A stretch of 64,000 bases of DNA, taken from NCBI RefSeq assembly GCF_009724245.1, contig NZ_WNNK01000003.1, positions 124,001 through 188,000 on the forward strand. The letters run 5' to 3'. Of this stretch, positions 18,898 through 28,828 are shown piece after piece (position 1 is the stretch's first letter; each line of letters opens with the position of its first letter). The notes under the pieces are model-generated. The model ran no database searches. It had not been told where the DNA came from and worked only from the letters and a program-made list of their open reading frames with translations. This DNA is from Pseudomonas spelaei. GTDB lineage: Bacteria; Pseudomonadota; Gammaproteobacteria; Pseudomonadales; Pseudomonadaceae. The position numbers and the translations under genes were made by a program.

Positions 18898-19527
18898 ATG
18901 GGAAGCATCGTTATCGTTGATGATCATCCCCTGATCCGTTTGGCGGTCAGGATGATGCTGGAGAAAGAAGGCCATACGATCATGGCCGAAGTAGATAATG
19001 GCTCGGATGCGCTGGAGATCGTGCGCAAGCTTCTGCCTGACCTGATCATCCTCGACCTCAGTATTCCCAATATGGATGGTTTTGCGGTGATTTCCCACCT
19101 CAAGTCCATCGGTCTGGCGGTGAAAGTCCTGATCCTGACCTCGGGTGACTCGCGTAATTTCGCCATGCGCTGCCTGCAGGCTGGAGCGGCGGGATTCATC
19201 TGCAAGGACGATAACCTGGATGAGTTGGTGGGGGCGGTCAAGGCCGTGCTGTCGGGGTACTCCTATTTCCCCGAGGACACTATTTTCATGCTGCGGGAAA
19301 ACGTCCAGGCGGCCAACCAGGAAGGCACCCTCATTGCACAGCTTTCCGATCGTGAAATTACCGTGTTGAAGCTGCTTGCCCAAGGACTTGGCAACCAGGA
19401 AATCGCCGAGACCCTGATCATCAGCCACAAGACCGTGAGCACTTATAAAGTTCGCTTGCAGAGAAAGCTCAATACACCCAACCTCGTGGCCCTGGTTGAG
19501 TTGGCCAAGCGCAACGGCGTTGCGTGA
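18898..19527 (+). CDS. RocA-like LuxR-type response regulator
   Basis: 209 residues. The receiver has the acidic pair in VIVDDHP, phospho-site D53 (IILDLSIP), Thr in LILTSGD and Lys in FICKDD. A LuxR-type helix-turn-helix ends the protein (LSDREITVLKLLAQGLGNQE, then ISHKTVSTYK). It is strongly similar to the regulator at 34386-35009, so the two are paralogues. Together with the SBP-type hybrid kinase and the receiver-EAL protein nearby it matches the P. aeruginosa Roc system, where RocA1 controls cup fimbriae. The fimbrial operons in this window are plausible targets by inference. Confidence 0.9.
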   Translation: MGSIVIVDDHPLIRLAVRMMLEKEGHTIMAEVDNGSDALEIVRKLLPDLIILDLSIPNMDGFAVISHLKSIGLAVKVLILTSGDSRNFAMRCLQAGAAGFICKDDNLDELVGAVKAVLSGYSYFPEDTIFMLRENVQAANQEGTLIAQLSDREITVLKLLAQGLGNQEIAETLIISHKTVSTYKVRLQRKLNTPNLVALVELAKRNGVA

Positions 19528-19684
19528 TCGTAGCCAGATACGACTTCCTTTCCCTGATTGGCAAGTGATCAGACCGTTCGGTGTGATCTTCCGATAAGTC
19601 CTTGGGGGTGTAAGTAGCCTGCTGACATTCGACCTGGCAGCATTTGGATAACATCAGGCATCTCCTTATTTATGGCTTGGCCTG

Positions 19685-20113
19685 ATGTCGATCAACGAAG
19701 CTATCCCTCCAAAACTCATCTTGTATAGCCAATCCCCAGGACTGCTGTTGCAGTACTGGGCTTCGCTGAATGCCCTTGGAATCTACAACGTAACGCCGTG
19801 CGCTATCTGGGCAACCCTTATGCAGTGTCCGCCATCAGCCGATCGCTATGATCTGCTGCTGTACGACCACTCGGGGGTCGATGAGTGTCTGAGCGATGTG
19901 TTGCCACGTCTGGCTGAAAGAAGAGTCGCCCGGCAGATTATTGTGCTGACGCATATCGATCCCGCGCCCCGTCACAGATTGTTGGCCTGGGCAATGGACA
20001 AGGGCATTGCGCTGCTCGATGTCGCCAATCCACCGATGGACAGCAAGACCTTGCTTGGCCTGCTGGAAAAATGGGGCACCGGTCGTCAGCAATCCCTCAG
20101 TCGATCAGGCTGA
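19685..20113 (+). CDS. Small receiver-like protein lacking the full acidic pocket
   Basis: 142 residues, no named family. It can be read as a degenerate receiver: a first strand (KLILYSQ) without the Asp-Asp pair, an Asp after the third strand (DLLLYDHSG), a Thr after the fourth (IIVLTHID), and Asn-Pro where Lys-Pro is expected (VANPP). There is no output domain. It lies between the RocA-like gene and the convergent RocS-like kinase, and its last 17 nt overlap that gene's 3' end. The ATCAGGCATC motif occurs 23 bp upstream. The fold call is inference from strand pattern. Confidence 0.6.
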   Translation: MSINEAIPPKLILYSQSPGLLLQYWASLNALGIYNVTPCAIWATLMQCPPSADRYDLLLYDHSGVDECLSDVLPRLAERRVARQIIVLTHIDPAPRHRLLAWAMDKGIALLDVANPPMDSKTLLGLLEKWGTGRQQSLSRSG

Positions 20114-23100
20114 ATCCGCGTTCCAGTTCAACCATGGCCTGTTCGACCTGGGCAGCTTTCTCCTCAAGCTTCGACAGGTCGCTGGAGCCGCAGGCGTCTT
20201 CCATTTCCCGGCAACGGGCGATCAATTGCTCGGCTTTTACCACGCTGGCGGCCCCCCTGATCCGATGTGACAGTTCGCGGAGAGCCCGTATGTCGCGCTT
20301 TTGCAAAAGTAGTTGGAGCGTTCCCAGGTCCTGTCGGTTGCTACTCAGCAATTCGCGCACCAACTCCTGCACCTGTGAAGTATTACCTCCGGCCAGTCGA
20401 CTCAAGGCGTTGATACCGATGTGGTCCTGATCGTCTTCGATGTTCACCACCCGTTGAGGTTTGGCAGCGTCGTGTGCGTGCGTTGACGAGCGGCTGAACG
20501 TAAACGAGGACAGGCGTGCCTCCAGCTCATCCAGGCTCGTCGGCTTGATCAGGCAGTCATCCATGCCGATCGAGAGGTAGCGTTCGATGTCCACTTGCCG
20601 GGCGTCGGCAGTTAAACCCAGGATCACCGTCGGCGTCAGGCCCGAAAGTCGTTCTTCCTCGCGTATCGCCAGGGTCAGCTCTGCCCCCGTCATGATCGGC
20701 ATGTGGCAGTCGGTGATGATCAGCTCGCAGTGAAGATTACGCCATGCCGCCAGGGCCACCTCGCCGTTCTCGGCACCTGCAGCTTCATAGCCGAGAAACT
20801 GGAGTTGCTGAAGGAGCAACTGGCGATTCATGAGGTGATCGTCAACGACCAGTATTCGCACCCTGCCATGACGTGGCGCCACGCTTGTCAACGGGGGAGA
20901 GGACTCACGTGGCGGTACCGGATCGAGTCGCGTCAGGGTCAGGTTCACCCTGATCCGGGTGCCGGTGCCGGGTATGCTGATCATATGCAGCGTCCCCCCC
21001 ATCATTTCGCACAGCGAACGACTGATGACCAGTCCCAGCCCGGTGCCGCCTCGTGCGTTCGCCGGGTCCTGATTCACCTGCGCAAATGGACGGAACAGGC
21101 GGGTTTGGTCTTCCTGCGAGATTCCGATTCCGCTGTCTTCAACCAGTAGCGTAAGCGCAAGGCTGAACGGCTCCACCCACTCGCCGGCCACGGTGATTTT
21201 CACGCAACCTTCATGGCTGAACTTGATGGCGTTGCTGACCAGATTGGACAGTACTTGTTTGAAACGCAGCGGATCGATGAGTACATCGCCATTGATGTTA
21301 GGGTCGACGTCCAGAATCAGCTGCAGGCCTTTGTGCCTGGCCGCGCCATCGAAAACCCGGAACACCGACTCCACCAGCTCCCGCAGGTTGTCGCGCTTGG
21401 GCGCAAGGCTAAGACGACCGGACTCGATACGCACGATATCGAGAATGTCACCAATGAGCTCCAGCAGGTTGTTTGCGGCCGTACGGGCAATTTCGATACC
21501 GGCACGATCGAGTACACCTTGATCGGCGCGCTTTAACGCCAGCTCGAGGGTCCCGATGACCGCGCTCATGGGGGTACGGATTTCATGACTCATCGTGGCC
21601 AGGAAGGTGGTTTTGGCGCGACTGGCATCTTCGGCCTGAACTTTTGCCGCTCGCAGAGCTTCAATCAGGGTGTGCTGTTCCGTGGTATCGAGCCAGCCGC
21701 AGATAACGCCCTTGATGGTGCCGCCCGAATCACGGAATGGCTGGATCCAGTGGTCGATCCAGATGGTTTTGTTGCCCAGGGTAATTTCGCAGCGTTGCTG
21801 GATCGGCTCGCCACTCTCCATGGCGAGCAGGTAGTTGCGATGGAAGTCCCGGACGGTTTCGAAACAGTCGATGGGCATTTCCAGGGTGGTTTTTCCCAGT
21901 ATGTCGCTCAAGGAAAGGCCAAGGGCCTGCTCATAGCTGCGTGTACAGGAAAGCATACGACCCTCCCGATCACGCGCGTAAACCGGTTGGGGCATAGCGT
22001 CGCTGAGTGTTTGCAGAAACTGCAATTGATCATTCAACGCCTGTTCGGCCGCCACGCGTTTTTGTATTTCCCGACGCAGGAACACAACCTTGAGCAAAAT
22101 GATCGCGACGACTGTCAGCGCGACTGCGATGATTTCTCCAATGACCTCGCGGTAATCTCGCCAGGTCTGACCACTCATGGCGGTGTTGGCGCGCCAGCGG
22201 TTGGTGATCGAGTTCATGTCGTCGGGCGGAATACTCAGAATTACCTTGTTCAGGATCGACTGCAATTCGGTATCGCTGCGGCGCATGGCAAAATTGTTGG
22301 TGGCCTCGTTACCGCTCGTGATCCCTGCGATCTGCAAGGTATTGTCGTAGAGTCGGCTGGTGTAATAGCGCGCGGACGAGAGGGGCATCATCGCCGCATC
22401 GGCCTTGCCTTCGGCCACCATGCTGAGTGAGTCCAGTGTCGTTGCCGGCGTGACGAGACGGATATCCGGATGTTCACTGCGGATCTGTGCAATGACCGCC
22501 TGGCCCTTGGCGATGGCCAGACGCTTGCCTTTGAGGCTTTGAAGTCCGTTGAATGCCTTGTTGGACCTGGCGTTGACCACGGCAAATGAACTGGTCGCAA
22601 AAGAGTGGGTGAAGCGCAAAAAGGTTTCCCTTTCAGGGGTGGGAATCAGCATCGCCAGGTCAGCCCTTCCGGCTTTCAGAGCTCGCTGAAGATTGTTGAA
22701 GCTGCCCGTGCGTTCAACCTCGAACTGCAATCCGGTGCGTAACGAAATGATGTCGAACAAATCAGCGACAATGCCGTTGAAGTTGCCGTTGGCGTCAAAA
22801 AAGGCGGCAGGTGCCAAGTCATCGTTGACGACCATCCGGACCACCGGATGCTGCGCTATCCATCGCCGTTCCTGGGCACTCAAAATCACTTTGTCCCCGG
22901 ACAAGACAAAGCCACTGCCTGCCCAGCGTTTGATGATATGGGAGAGCTTTGCCTGGCCCAGCGTATCGATGCTGTTATTCAGGATCTGCAGCAGACGCGT
23001 GTTGTCCTGCTTTACGGCAAAGCTGAACCCATTGGAGGTCATTTCCACGGGGCGATCGAATTTCACATAATTGAAAAAGCTCTGGTTGACCATGTAGTAG

Positions 23101-23765
23101 GCCGAAAGCGAGTCCCCCAGATAAACGTCGACCTGTTCAAAGGCCAGCGCCGCCATGGCTTCGGTCTGTGACTTGAATTGCACCAGTCGTGCCTGCGGAA
23201 ACAGATTCTGCACTTCCTGGGAGGACCGATAATCTTCGGCCATGGCGATCGTCGCTCCGCTGAGGTTTTTGGGGAGCAAGCGACTGTCGCCCTGGCGGCG
23301 GAAAATGGCCGGAAAATCTTCCGCGTACGACCGACTCAATGCCACGGGGTAGGCGTCAAGTTCAAAATTGTTGGCACCGCTGAGCAGGTCGATTGTTCCA
23401 GCTTGGAGCGCCTCCAGCGCCTCGGCCCGATCCGGCAGATTAAGAACGCTGATTTCGATGCCCAATTGTTGGCTGAGCAAGGCCGCCACGTCGGCGCTGA
23501 TGCCCTCATAGTCACCGTCGCTATACACGATATCCAGGGGTGGGAAACTTGGCAGAGAGACCCCAAGCGTCAGCTTGCGTTTGTGCCTGAGCCAGGCCCA
23601 GTCCTGTTCGGAAAGCTGTATGTCCTGATGTTCTGAAGCGAGCTGGCTCAATAAATGGAGGCGCTCAGGAGTCTTGGTCGCACCCCAGGCAGACATAATT
23701 GGCAGCAGCAGGAGTAGGGCGCCCATAACAATGGAAGGACGGATCAATGAGCCGGGTTTGCACAT
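20097..23765 (-). CDS. RocS/EvgS-like unorthodox hybrid sensor kinase
   Basis: 1222 residues. A signal peptide precedes two periplasmic SBP_bac_3 domains (about 55-280 and 290-515), a membrane helix near 545, a PAS domain near 580-690, and a histidine kinase with H727 (MSHEIRTP), N box (NLVSNAIKF), DSGIGIS and GTGLGL. A receiver follows with D1019 (IITDCHMP), then an Hpt with H1167 (LSHRIRG). All relay residues are intact. The architecture equals that of P. aeruginosa RocS1. It is convergent with the small receiver-like gene and transcribed after the RocR-like gene. Confidence 0.93.
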   Translation of the reverse strand: MCKPGSLIRPSIVMGALLLLLPIMSAWGATKTPERLHLLSQLASEHQDIQLSEQDWAWLRHKRKLTLGVSLPSFPPLDIVYSDGDYEGISADVAALLSQQLGIEISVLNLPDRAEALEALQAGTIDLLSGANNFELDAYPVALSRSYAEDFPAIFRRQGDSRLLPKNLSGATIAMAEDYRSSQEVQNLFPQARLVQFKSQTEAMAALAFEQVDVYLGDSLSAYYMVNQSFFNYVKFDRPVEMTSNGFSFAVKQDNTRLLQILNNSIDTLGQAKLSHIIKRWAGSGFVLSGDKVILSAQERRWIAQHPVVRMVVNDDLAPAAFFDANGNFNGIVADLFDIISLRTGLQFEVERTGSFNNLQRALKAGRADLAMLIPTPERETFLRFTHSFATSSFAVVNARSNKAFNGLQSLKGKRLAIAKGQAVIAQIRSEHPDIRLVTPATTLDSLSMVAEGKADAAMMPLSSARYYTSRLYDNTLQIAGITSGNEATNNFAMRRSDTELQSILNKVILSIPPDDMNSITNRWRANTAMSGQTWRDYREVIGEIIAVALTVVAIILLKVVFLRREIQKRVAAEQALNDQLQFLQTLSDAMPQPVYARDREGRMLSCTRSYEQALGLSLSDILGKTTLEMPIDCFETVRDFHRNYLLAMESGEPIQQRCEITLGNKTIWIDHWIQPFRDSGGTIKGVICGWLDTTEQHTLIEALRAAKVQAEDASRAKTTFLATMSHEIRTPMSAVIGTLELALKRADQGVLDRAGIEIARTAANNLLELIGDILDIVRIESGRLSLAPKRDNLRELVESVFRVFDGAARHKGLQLILDVDPNINGDVLIDPLRFKQVLSNLVSNAIKFSHEGCVKITVAGEWVEPFSLALTLLVEDSGIGISQEDQTRLFRPFAQVNQDPANARGGTGLGLVISRSLCEMMGGTLHMISIPGTGTRIRVNLTLTRLDPVPPRESSPPLTSVAPRHGRVRILVVDDHLMNRQLLLQQLQFLGYEAAGAENGEVALAAWRNLHCELIITDCHMPIMTGAELTLAIREEERLSGLTPTVILGLTADARQVDIERYLSIGMDDCLIKPTSLDELEARLSSFTFSRSSTHAHDAAKPQRVVNIEDDQDHIGINALSRLAGGNTSQVQELVRELLSSNRQDLGTLQLLLQKRDIRALRELSHRIRGAASVVKAEQLIARCREMEDACGSSDLSKLEEKAAQVEQAMVELERGFSLID

Positions 23766-23984
23766 GGGGGTTACCAGAATGAGGTCGAGAGCCTGTTACC
23801 ATTCCTTGGCGGCTTGCTGTCATGAGGGGTTTTGCAGTGTGTGGGCACGACGCCGTCTACCGATAAACAACGTGGTCTTAAGGTAACGAACACGCCTGTT
23901 GTAAATTGTTGATTAAGGGGCGAACGAGCCTGACCTGATCGGTTCCAGATGAGAAACGTGGCGGGTGATTTCAGGGCGAGGCGT

Positions 23985-25193
23985 TCAGGCCGTAAGCAAG
24001 TAATTGCGCTTGTCGCGTTCAGCGTCCAGGCAATACTGGAAAAAACGCGTCGTGGGCATCGGGCGTGCCAAGCCATAACCTTGACCAATGGAACAGCCCA
24101 TCCTGTGCAATTGCGCCTGCTGCTCCGACGTCTCGACGCCTTCCACCACGAGTGACAGACCCAGTGAGTCGGCCAGCGTGACTGCGCTTTCGATGACCGC
24201 ACGGTGATCAGGGCGCGACTCAAGTTCGCGCACAAAGGAACCGTCCAGTTTGAGCTGACTGAACGGAAGGCCGCAAAGTCGTTGCAGTGATGAATAACCA
24301 CTGCCGAAGTCGTCCATCGCTAAGCCACATCCCATCAATCGCAGGCGTATCAGGTTTTCCAGGCTGTTGACCGTGGAATTGACCAAACCTGTTTCAGTGA
24401 TTTCGAAGAGTAATCCGTGGGCGGGCAGCCCGAGTCTGTTCAAGGCTTTTTCAATCTTATCGACAAAGGTTGTTGAACCCAGTTGTGTCGCGTGCACATT
24501 GAACGCTAACTCAACGGACAGACCGGTTAGCGCCAAGGCTTTCTGTAGCATCAGTCCCTTCTCCAGCAACCGAGCGAGCAGTTTGTCAAGCAGATGATGG
24601 GCTTCGAGGGTTGCTAGAAAGTAGGCGGGTGACAGAAGCCCCAGGCGCGGATGGTTCCAGCGCGCCAGGACTTCCGCCCCTTTTAATTCGCCGCTATTGA
24701 GCATGAACTTGGGTTGATAGTAGGGCTCGAACTCATCGTCATCGAACGCCCGCTGAATTTCTGCAAAGGACGGCGGAGCATCCAACTCAGGTGTCACAAG
24801 CTTGTCGCTGCCAGCGCGATAAGCATCAAGTACCACCTGTATTTGCTCGACGTCGCTGGTTTGCCCCAGATCTCCGAGCACTTGCAGGCCAAGGCAGGTG
24901 ATCATGGAGTGGGCCGCGCTGCGCAATGAGGCGTCCATTTGACCGGTGATCAAAATGGCTCGGGCCAGGTGGGCTTTGCTGACCTCGCGCAGGAAGGTCA
25001 AACCATCCCTGCCGGCCGTGCGCAGATTGCAGATCGCGATATCGACCCCGCCACAGCGACGAAGTCCTTCGAGGGCCTCCTGGCTGGTCGAGGCTTGATG
25101 TACCGGCCCCGGTTCGAGTGGTTGTAAAAGCGCGACGATACGCTGCCGCTCACAGAGCTGTGCGTCGAGTACAAGAAAACTGATGGGTTGCAT
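23985..25193 (-). CDS. rocR: RocR-like receiver-EAL c-di-GMP phosphodiesterase
   Basis: 402 residues: receiver (1-125), linker, EAL domain (about 150-390). EAL catalytic residues all appear: E174 in AEVLARW, Asn in FNVHA, Glu in FEITETG, the Asp pair in MDDFGSGYSS, Lys in LKLDG, Glu in VEGVE and Gln in GQGYG. The protein is close to P. aeruginosa RocR as I recall it, including FLGDLG and the variant EVL. The receiver is unusual: AAT encodes Asn at residue 56 where RocR has the phospho-Asp, and the acidic pair is LDAQ. The EAL domain probably cleaves c-di-GMP, with control no longer by phosphorylation. Confidence 0.92.
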   Translation of the reverse strand: MQPISFLVLDAQLCERQRIVALLQPLEPGPVHQASTSQEALEGLRRCGGVDIAICNLRTAGRDGLTFLREVSKAHLARAILITGQMDASLRSAAHSMITCLGLQVLGDLGQTSDVEQIQVVLDAYRAGSDKLVTPELDAPPSFAEIQRAFDDDEFEPYYQPKFMLNSGELKGAEVLARWNHPRLGLLSPAYFLATLEAHHLLDKLLARLLEKGLMLQKALALTGLSVELAFNVHATQLGSTTFVDKIEKALNRLGLPAHGLLFEITETGLVNSTVNSLENLIRLRLMGCGLAMDDFGSGYSSLQRLCGLPFSQLKLDGSFVRELESRPDHRAVIESAVTLADSLGLSLVVEGVETSEQQAQLHRMGCSIGQGYGLARPMPTTRFFQYCLDAERDKRNYLLTA

Positions 25194-25473
25194 GACGGGT
25201 CAACCGGAAGTAAGCAATGGACCTACCTTGAAGGAAAAGCGCCTAAGTGACGATCAGTGCTTTCCATCCAAACCATAGGATATATCCTGTCAATACTTAG
25301 GATTTATCGTAAAACCAGTTAATCTGCTTACATGGGGTTTGTTTCAGGCTATGCAAGACAGCCGGGCTGATGGATAGAACCACAGTACGCGGCCTGGCGA
25401 CAGGTAGCCGCGCGGCGGGGCCGATTGCTCAGTCGTCGACAGGGTGAAGCTGATAATTTGAATTGGGCTGTCC
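25194..25473. promoter_or_regulatory. Divergent promoter region with two TAGGAT sites
   Basis: Region between the RocR-like gene (minus) and a hybrid kinase gene (plus). It contains the palindromic TAGGATATATCCTG at 25276-25289, and TAGGATTTATCGTA at 25298-25311, 22 nt apart start to start. The first resembles the RcsB-type box, an approximate inverted repeat; the second matches the longer form found elsewhere in the window. Both lie 80-120 bp from the RocR-like start. Confidence 0.5.
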
Positions 25474-28400
25474 ATGAAATCCATTCGCTCCAACCTGCGT
25501 AAATTGTCCAGGTCTTCGCTGCGCTTCAATTTTATTCTGCTGTCTTCATTTCTTCTGACGATCTTCTTTTTTGGCGCGAGCTATTGGGTCATTTACAAGG
25601 TGCTCGAAACGCAACGAGCCAAAGTCAACTATCACTATTTCAGAATGGTCGGTGCGATCCACGAGCACGAGCTTTTTCTGCTGCAAGTCATTCGGTCGAC
25701 CTCCGCGCCTTACCATCCGAATGTTGGCACCATGCTGCCAAGCATTACCGAAGTGAAGTCTCTGCATCTGACGCGTTATGAGGTGGCCGGGACGCCGCGT
25801 ACCTCAACATTTTCCATGGTGCTGCCCGATTCTGCCTCTCAAGGCGCCGATCATCAGACGGCGTCCCGTAAGCTGGAATTGGGCATGATGCTGTCGAACT
25901 TTCACCATGGGTTCTGGAACGACTCACCTTATTCGGCACCACAAATGTTCTTGCTGGATCTTAACAGCGAAGTCGGATTGGCTATTCCAGCCATCGAACG
26001 TCGGGGTAGGCACGGCGAAGAGGCTCCTAACGGCTTTCTGCACGTTGTCGAGAAAGTGAGTCGTGCCTTGCATGAGAACCCACCGGACCCCATTGCCCAT
26101 CGTGTGTACTGGCGGGCGGGTGCAGCATTCTTGGGAAGAGAGCATTCGGAAATGCTCGCTTATGTGGCCGACGCGGTGCCCGATGACTCCTGGATCATGA
26201 ACGGCGCGACCCCGCAGGTAGTTGCAGCCACACTGTTCGAGCTGAACAGTATCAATGATTACAACCCGCTGCTGCGAACACCGGTATTTGACTCACTGGA
26301 TCTGATCTCTCCAGATGGCGTGGTCTTGCTGGGTTCCGGCAGCTCGAAGTCTGATTATGAAGACGGTATCTATCTCACCTGGAAGGGGCTGTTGATCAAG
26401 CGCAGTTCCGGATCCGAGAACAGCTGGCATGCCCTTTATCATGTGGGCTATCAGCAACTTTTCCAGGACGCCAAATGGCAGTTGTTCAATGTGGTGCTAC
26501 TGCTCGTTACCTGTGTGGGATTGGGCTGGTTGCTGTTGCGGTGGCAACGGAAAAACATCGTCAAGCCTGCCGATCACTATTACGGTTCTCTGGTCAGCCG
26601 TAATGAGTTCAGTCAGGGCATCATCCAGGCAACGCCTGTGGCACTGTGTGTGATCAAGGAAAGTGACCGGCAACTGGTCATGCAAAACTCTTTGGCTTTG
26701 CAATGGTTCGGTGAACAGAACGATCTGGCGCAGCTGACGCGTGACTGGCACATGTTTGAGGATGGCAATCCGGTCTATGGCGAGACCTGCGCCATGATCG
26801 GTTCACTGTGCTTGCATGCGCGTTTTGCTCCGACGACCTATCAAGGTGAGCCCGCATCGCTTTGTGCGTTCATTGATATAACGGCCCATAAAGAGGCTGA
26901 GTCCGAATTGGTGGTGTCGCGCAATAGGGCGAACGCCGCCAATGCAGAAAAAAGCCGTTTTTTGGCGACCATGAGTCATGAAATCAGAACCCCCTTGTAT
27001 GGCGTCGTCGGGACTCTGGAATTGCTGGGGCTGACGCACCTTAGCCAGCAGCAGGATGGCTACCTGCGAACGATTAAGGGCTCCTCCAACATTCTGCTGC
27101 AACTGATCAGCGACATTCTTGATCTCTCGAAGATCGAAGCCGGAGAAATGTCGTTGGAACTCGGGCACTTTGCTCCACTGGAGGTGGTGGAGGAGGCGCT
27201 GCGCAACTATTCGGCTATCGCCGAAGGCAAGGGACTGCTCTTGTACAGTTGCGTCGACACGGACTTGCCCGGACTTGTTCTGGGCGACGGCATGCGGGTT
27301 CGCCAGATCATCAATAACCTGCTGAACAACGCCATCAAGTTCACCAAGGAGGGCAGAGTAACGCTTCACTTGAACGTGCTCGGGCGCGAAGACGGGCGCG
27401 TACGCCTTCATTGGCAGATCATCGATACGGGCGTGGGCATTTCCAAAGAGCAGCAAGTCAATTTGTTCGAACCGTTTTTTCAGGCCAACAACCAACAGCC
27501 TGCGTCGAGCGGCACCGGGCTGGGCTTGTCCATTTGTTCCCAGCTCAGCCAGATGATGGAGGGGACTCTGGAAGTAGTCAGTGCACCGGGTTTGGGTAGC
27601 AGTTTCAGTTTTGAAGTGGAGCTGCAGGAAGTGCAAAGCAGTGTTCAACTTCCAGAGGTGATCGAGGCAGGGAACGCAGAAATCCATGTCCGCTCTCCGG
27701 TTGCCGAACTCACCCACGATATTTGCCAATGGCTTGAGATGTCGGTGGGCAACGTCGTTGCGTGGGACGAACAGACGCAAGAGCCGCCGGACCGGACAGC
27801 GCTGCTGCTGGAGTTGCTGCCAGAGTCATTGCTTGCGGTGGACTGGCAGGGCCCTCGGGTCGTGGCCGGGCATGATGCCAGTGTTCAGCCGCTGCTGAGC
27901 GAGCATCGATGGCGGGTCAATGTGCATAACCGCCTGGGTGTGGCCCATGGAGTGATGCTGGCGCTGGGTTGGCCGGTGGCATTGCCCACCCCCTCTGATT
28001 CGGAGCGCCCCAAGGGAATACTCGGCTTGAGGGTATTGCTGGCCGAAGACCATCCGGTCAATCAGGCGCTGCTCAGCGAGCAGCTGGAACAGCTTGGCTG
28101 TTCGGTTACGCTGGTTGGTAACGGGCAGGAAGCTCTGGAATGCCTGAAAGATGCCGACTTCGATGTAGTGTTGACGGATGTGAACATGCCGGTAATGGAC
28201 GGCTACGAATTTGTCACGCGATTGAGACTGACCCACGGTGTGTTGCCGGTTATTGCCGTGACCGCCAATGCGTTTCAGGAAGAGGGTGATCGTTGCATCG
28301 CGGCGGGGATGAACGCTTGGCTGACGAAGCCCATCAGTCTGCATGCCCTGCTTACTTGCCTGAGGAAAGTGACAGACGAAAAAGCGGTCAGGATGATCAG

Positions 28401-28734
28401 GGCGAAGTCCCGGAACGAAACCCGTTCACAAGGCGACGCAGAAGACCTTCTGGCGTTACCGGAGCGGATCCGTACTCTGTTTGTCAGCTCCATGGAAGAA
28501 GATCTCAAAGCCATTCACGCGGCCATGGAACGTAACGATATTGACGAAATCATCCGTCTGCTTCATCGCATTCGCGGGGCACTGTCGGTTGCCAGAATAC
28601 CCAGCCTGATAGCTGCCAGTCGTGAGGTGGAGATTGCGTTGAAGGAGGGTGTGACTGTTTCATCGGTTCCTGGTTTGAGGCGTTTGCTTGGGCGTTTTCA
28701 AGCACTCCTGAACCAGCTTGTGGATACCCATTAA
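25474..28734 (+). CDS. RcsC-like hybrid sensor kinase without adjacent regulator
   Basis: 1086 residues. An N-terminal membrane helix (about 17-43) precedes a periplasmic domain to about 335 and a second helix (FNVVLLLVTCVGLGWLLL). A PAS-like region follows. The kinase has H502 (MSHEIRTP), N box (NNLLNNAIKF), DTGVGIS and GTGLGLSI. A segment near 730-830 resembles the pseudo-receiver ABL domain of RcsC. A receiver carries D902 (LTDVNMP), and an Hpt carries H1031 (LLHRIRG). It is divergent from the RocR-like gene. The phosphotransfer partner could be either RocA-like regulator or the RcsB-like one. Confidence 0.9.
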   Translation: MKSIRSNLRKLSRSSLRFNFILLSSFLLTIFFFGASYWVIYKVLETQRAKVNYHYFRMVGAIHEHELFLLQVIRSTSAPYHPNVGTMLPSITEVKSLHLTRYEVAGTPRTSTFSMVLPDSASQGADHQTASRKLELGMMLSNFHHGFWNDSPYSAPQMFLLDLNSEVGLAIPAIERRGRHGEEAPNGFLHVVEKVSRALHENPPDPIAHRVYWRAGAAFLGREHSEMLAYVADAVPDDSWIMNGATPQVVAATLFELNSINDYNPLLRTPVFDSLDLISPDGVVLLGSGSSKSDYEDGIYLTWKGLLIKRSSGSENSWHALYHVGYQQLFQDAKWQLFNVVLLLVTCVGLGWLLLRWQRKNIVKPADHYYGSLVSRNEFSQGIIQATPVALCVIKESDRQLVMQNSLALQWFGEQNDLAQLTRDWHMFEDGNPVYGETCAMIGSLCLHARFAPTTYQGEPASLCAFIDITAHKEAESELVVSRNRANAANAEKSRFLATMSHEIRTPLYGVVGTLELLGLTHLSQQQDGYLRTIKGSSNILLQLISDILDLSKIEAGEMSLELGHFAPLEVVEEALRNYSAIAEGKGLLLYSCVDTDLPGLVLGDGMRVRQIINNLLNNAIKFTKEGRVTLHLNVLGREDGRVRLHWQIIDTGVGISKEQQVNLFEPFFQANNQQPASSGTGLGLSICSQLSQMMEGTLEVVSAPGLGSSFSFEVELQEVQSSVQLPEVIEAGNAEIHVRSPVAELTHDICQWLEMSVGNVVAWDEQTQEPPDRTALLLELLPESLLAVDWQGPRVVAGHDASVQPLLSEHRWRVNVHNRLGVAHGVMLALGWPVALPTPSDSERPKGILGLRVLLAEDHPVNQALLSEQLEQLGCSVTLVGNGQEALECLKDADFDVVLTDVNMPVMDGYEFVTRLRLTHGVLPVIAVTANAFQEEGDRCIAAGMNAWLTKPISLHALLTCLRKVTDEKAVRMIRAKSRNETRSQGDAEDLLALPERIRTLFVSSMEEDLKAIHAAMERNDIDEIIRLLHRIRGALSVARIPSLIAASREVEIALKEGVTVSSVPGLRRLLGRFQALLNQLVDTH

Positions 28735-28769
28735 CCTGACACACAGGTCCTATAGACACGACCGAGAAA

Positions 28770-28801
28770 ATGGCCTGACACACTTTCGCATGACAGGCCA
28801 T
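28770..28801. terminator. Possible bidirectional hairpin between convergent genes
   Basis: ATGGCCTG at 28770-28777 pairs with CAGGCCAT at 28794-28801 across a 16-nt loop, between the convergent hybrid kinase and TpsA1 genes. There is no clear U-tract, so terminator function is uncertain. Confidence 0.35.
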
Positions 28802-28828
28802 CTGTCCTATCCGGACATTTTGGGAAGG

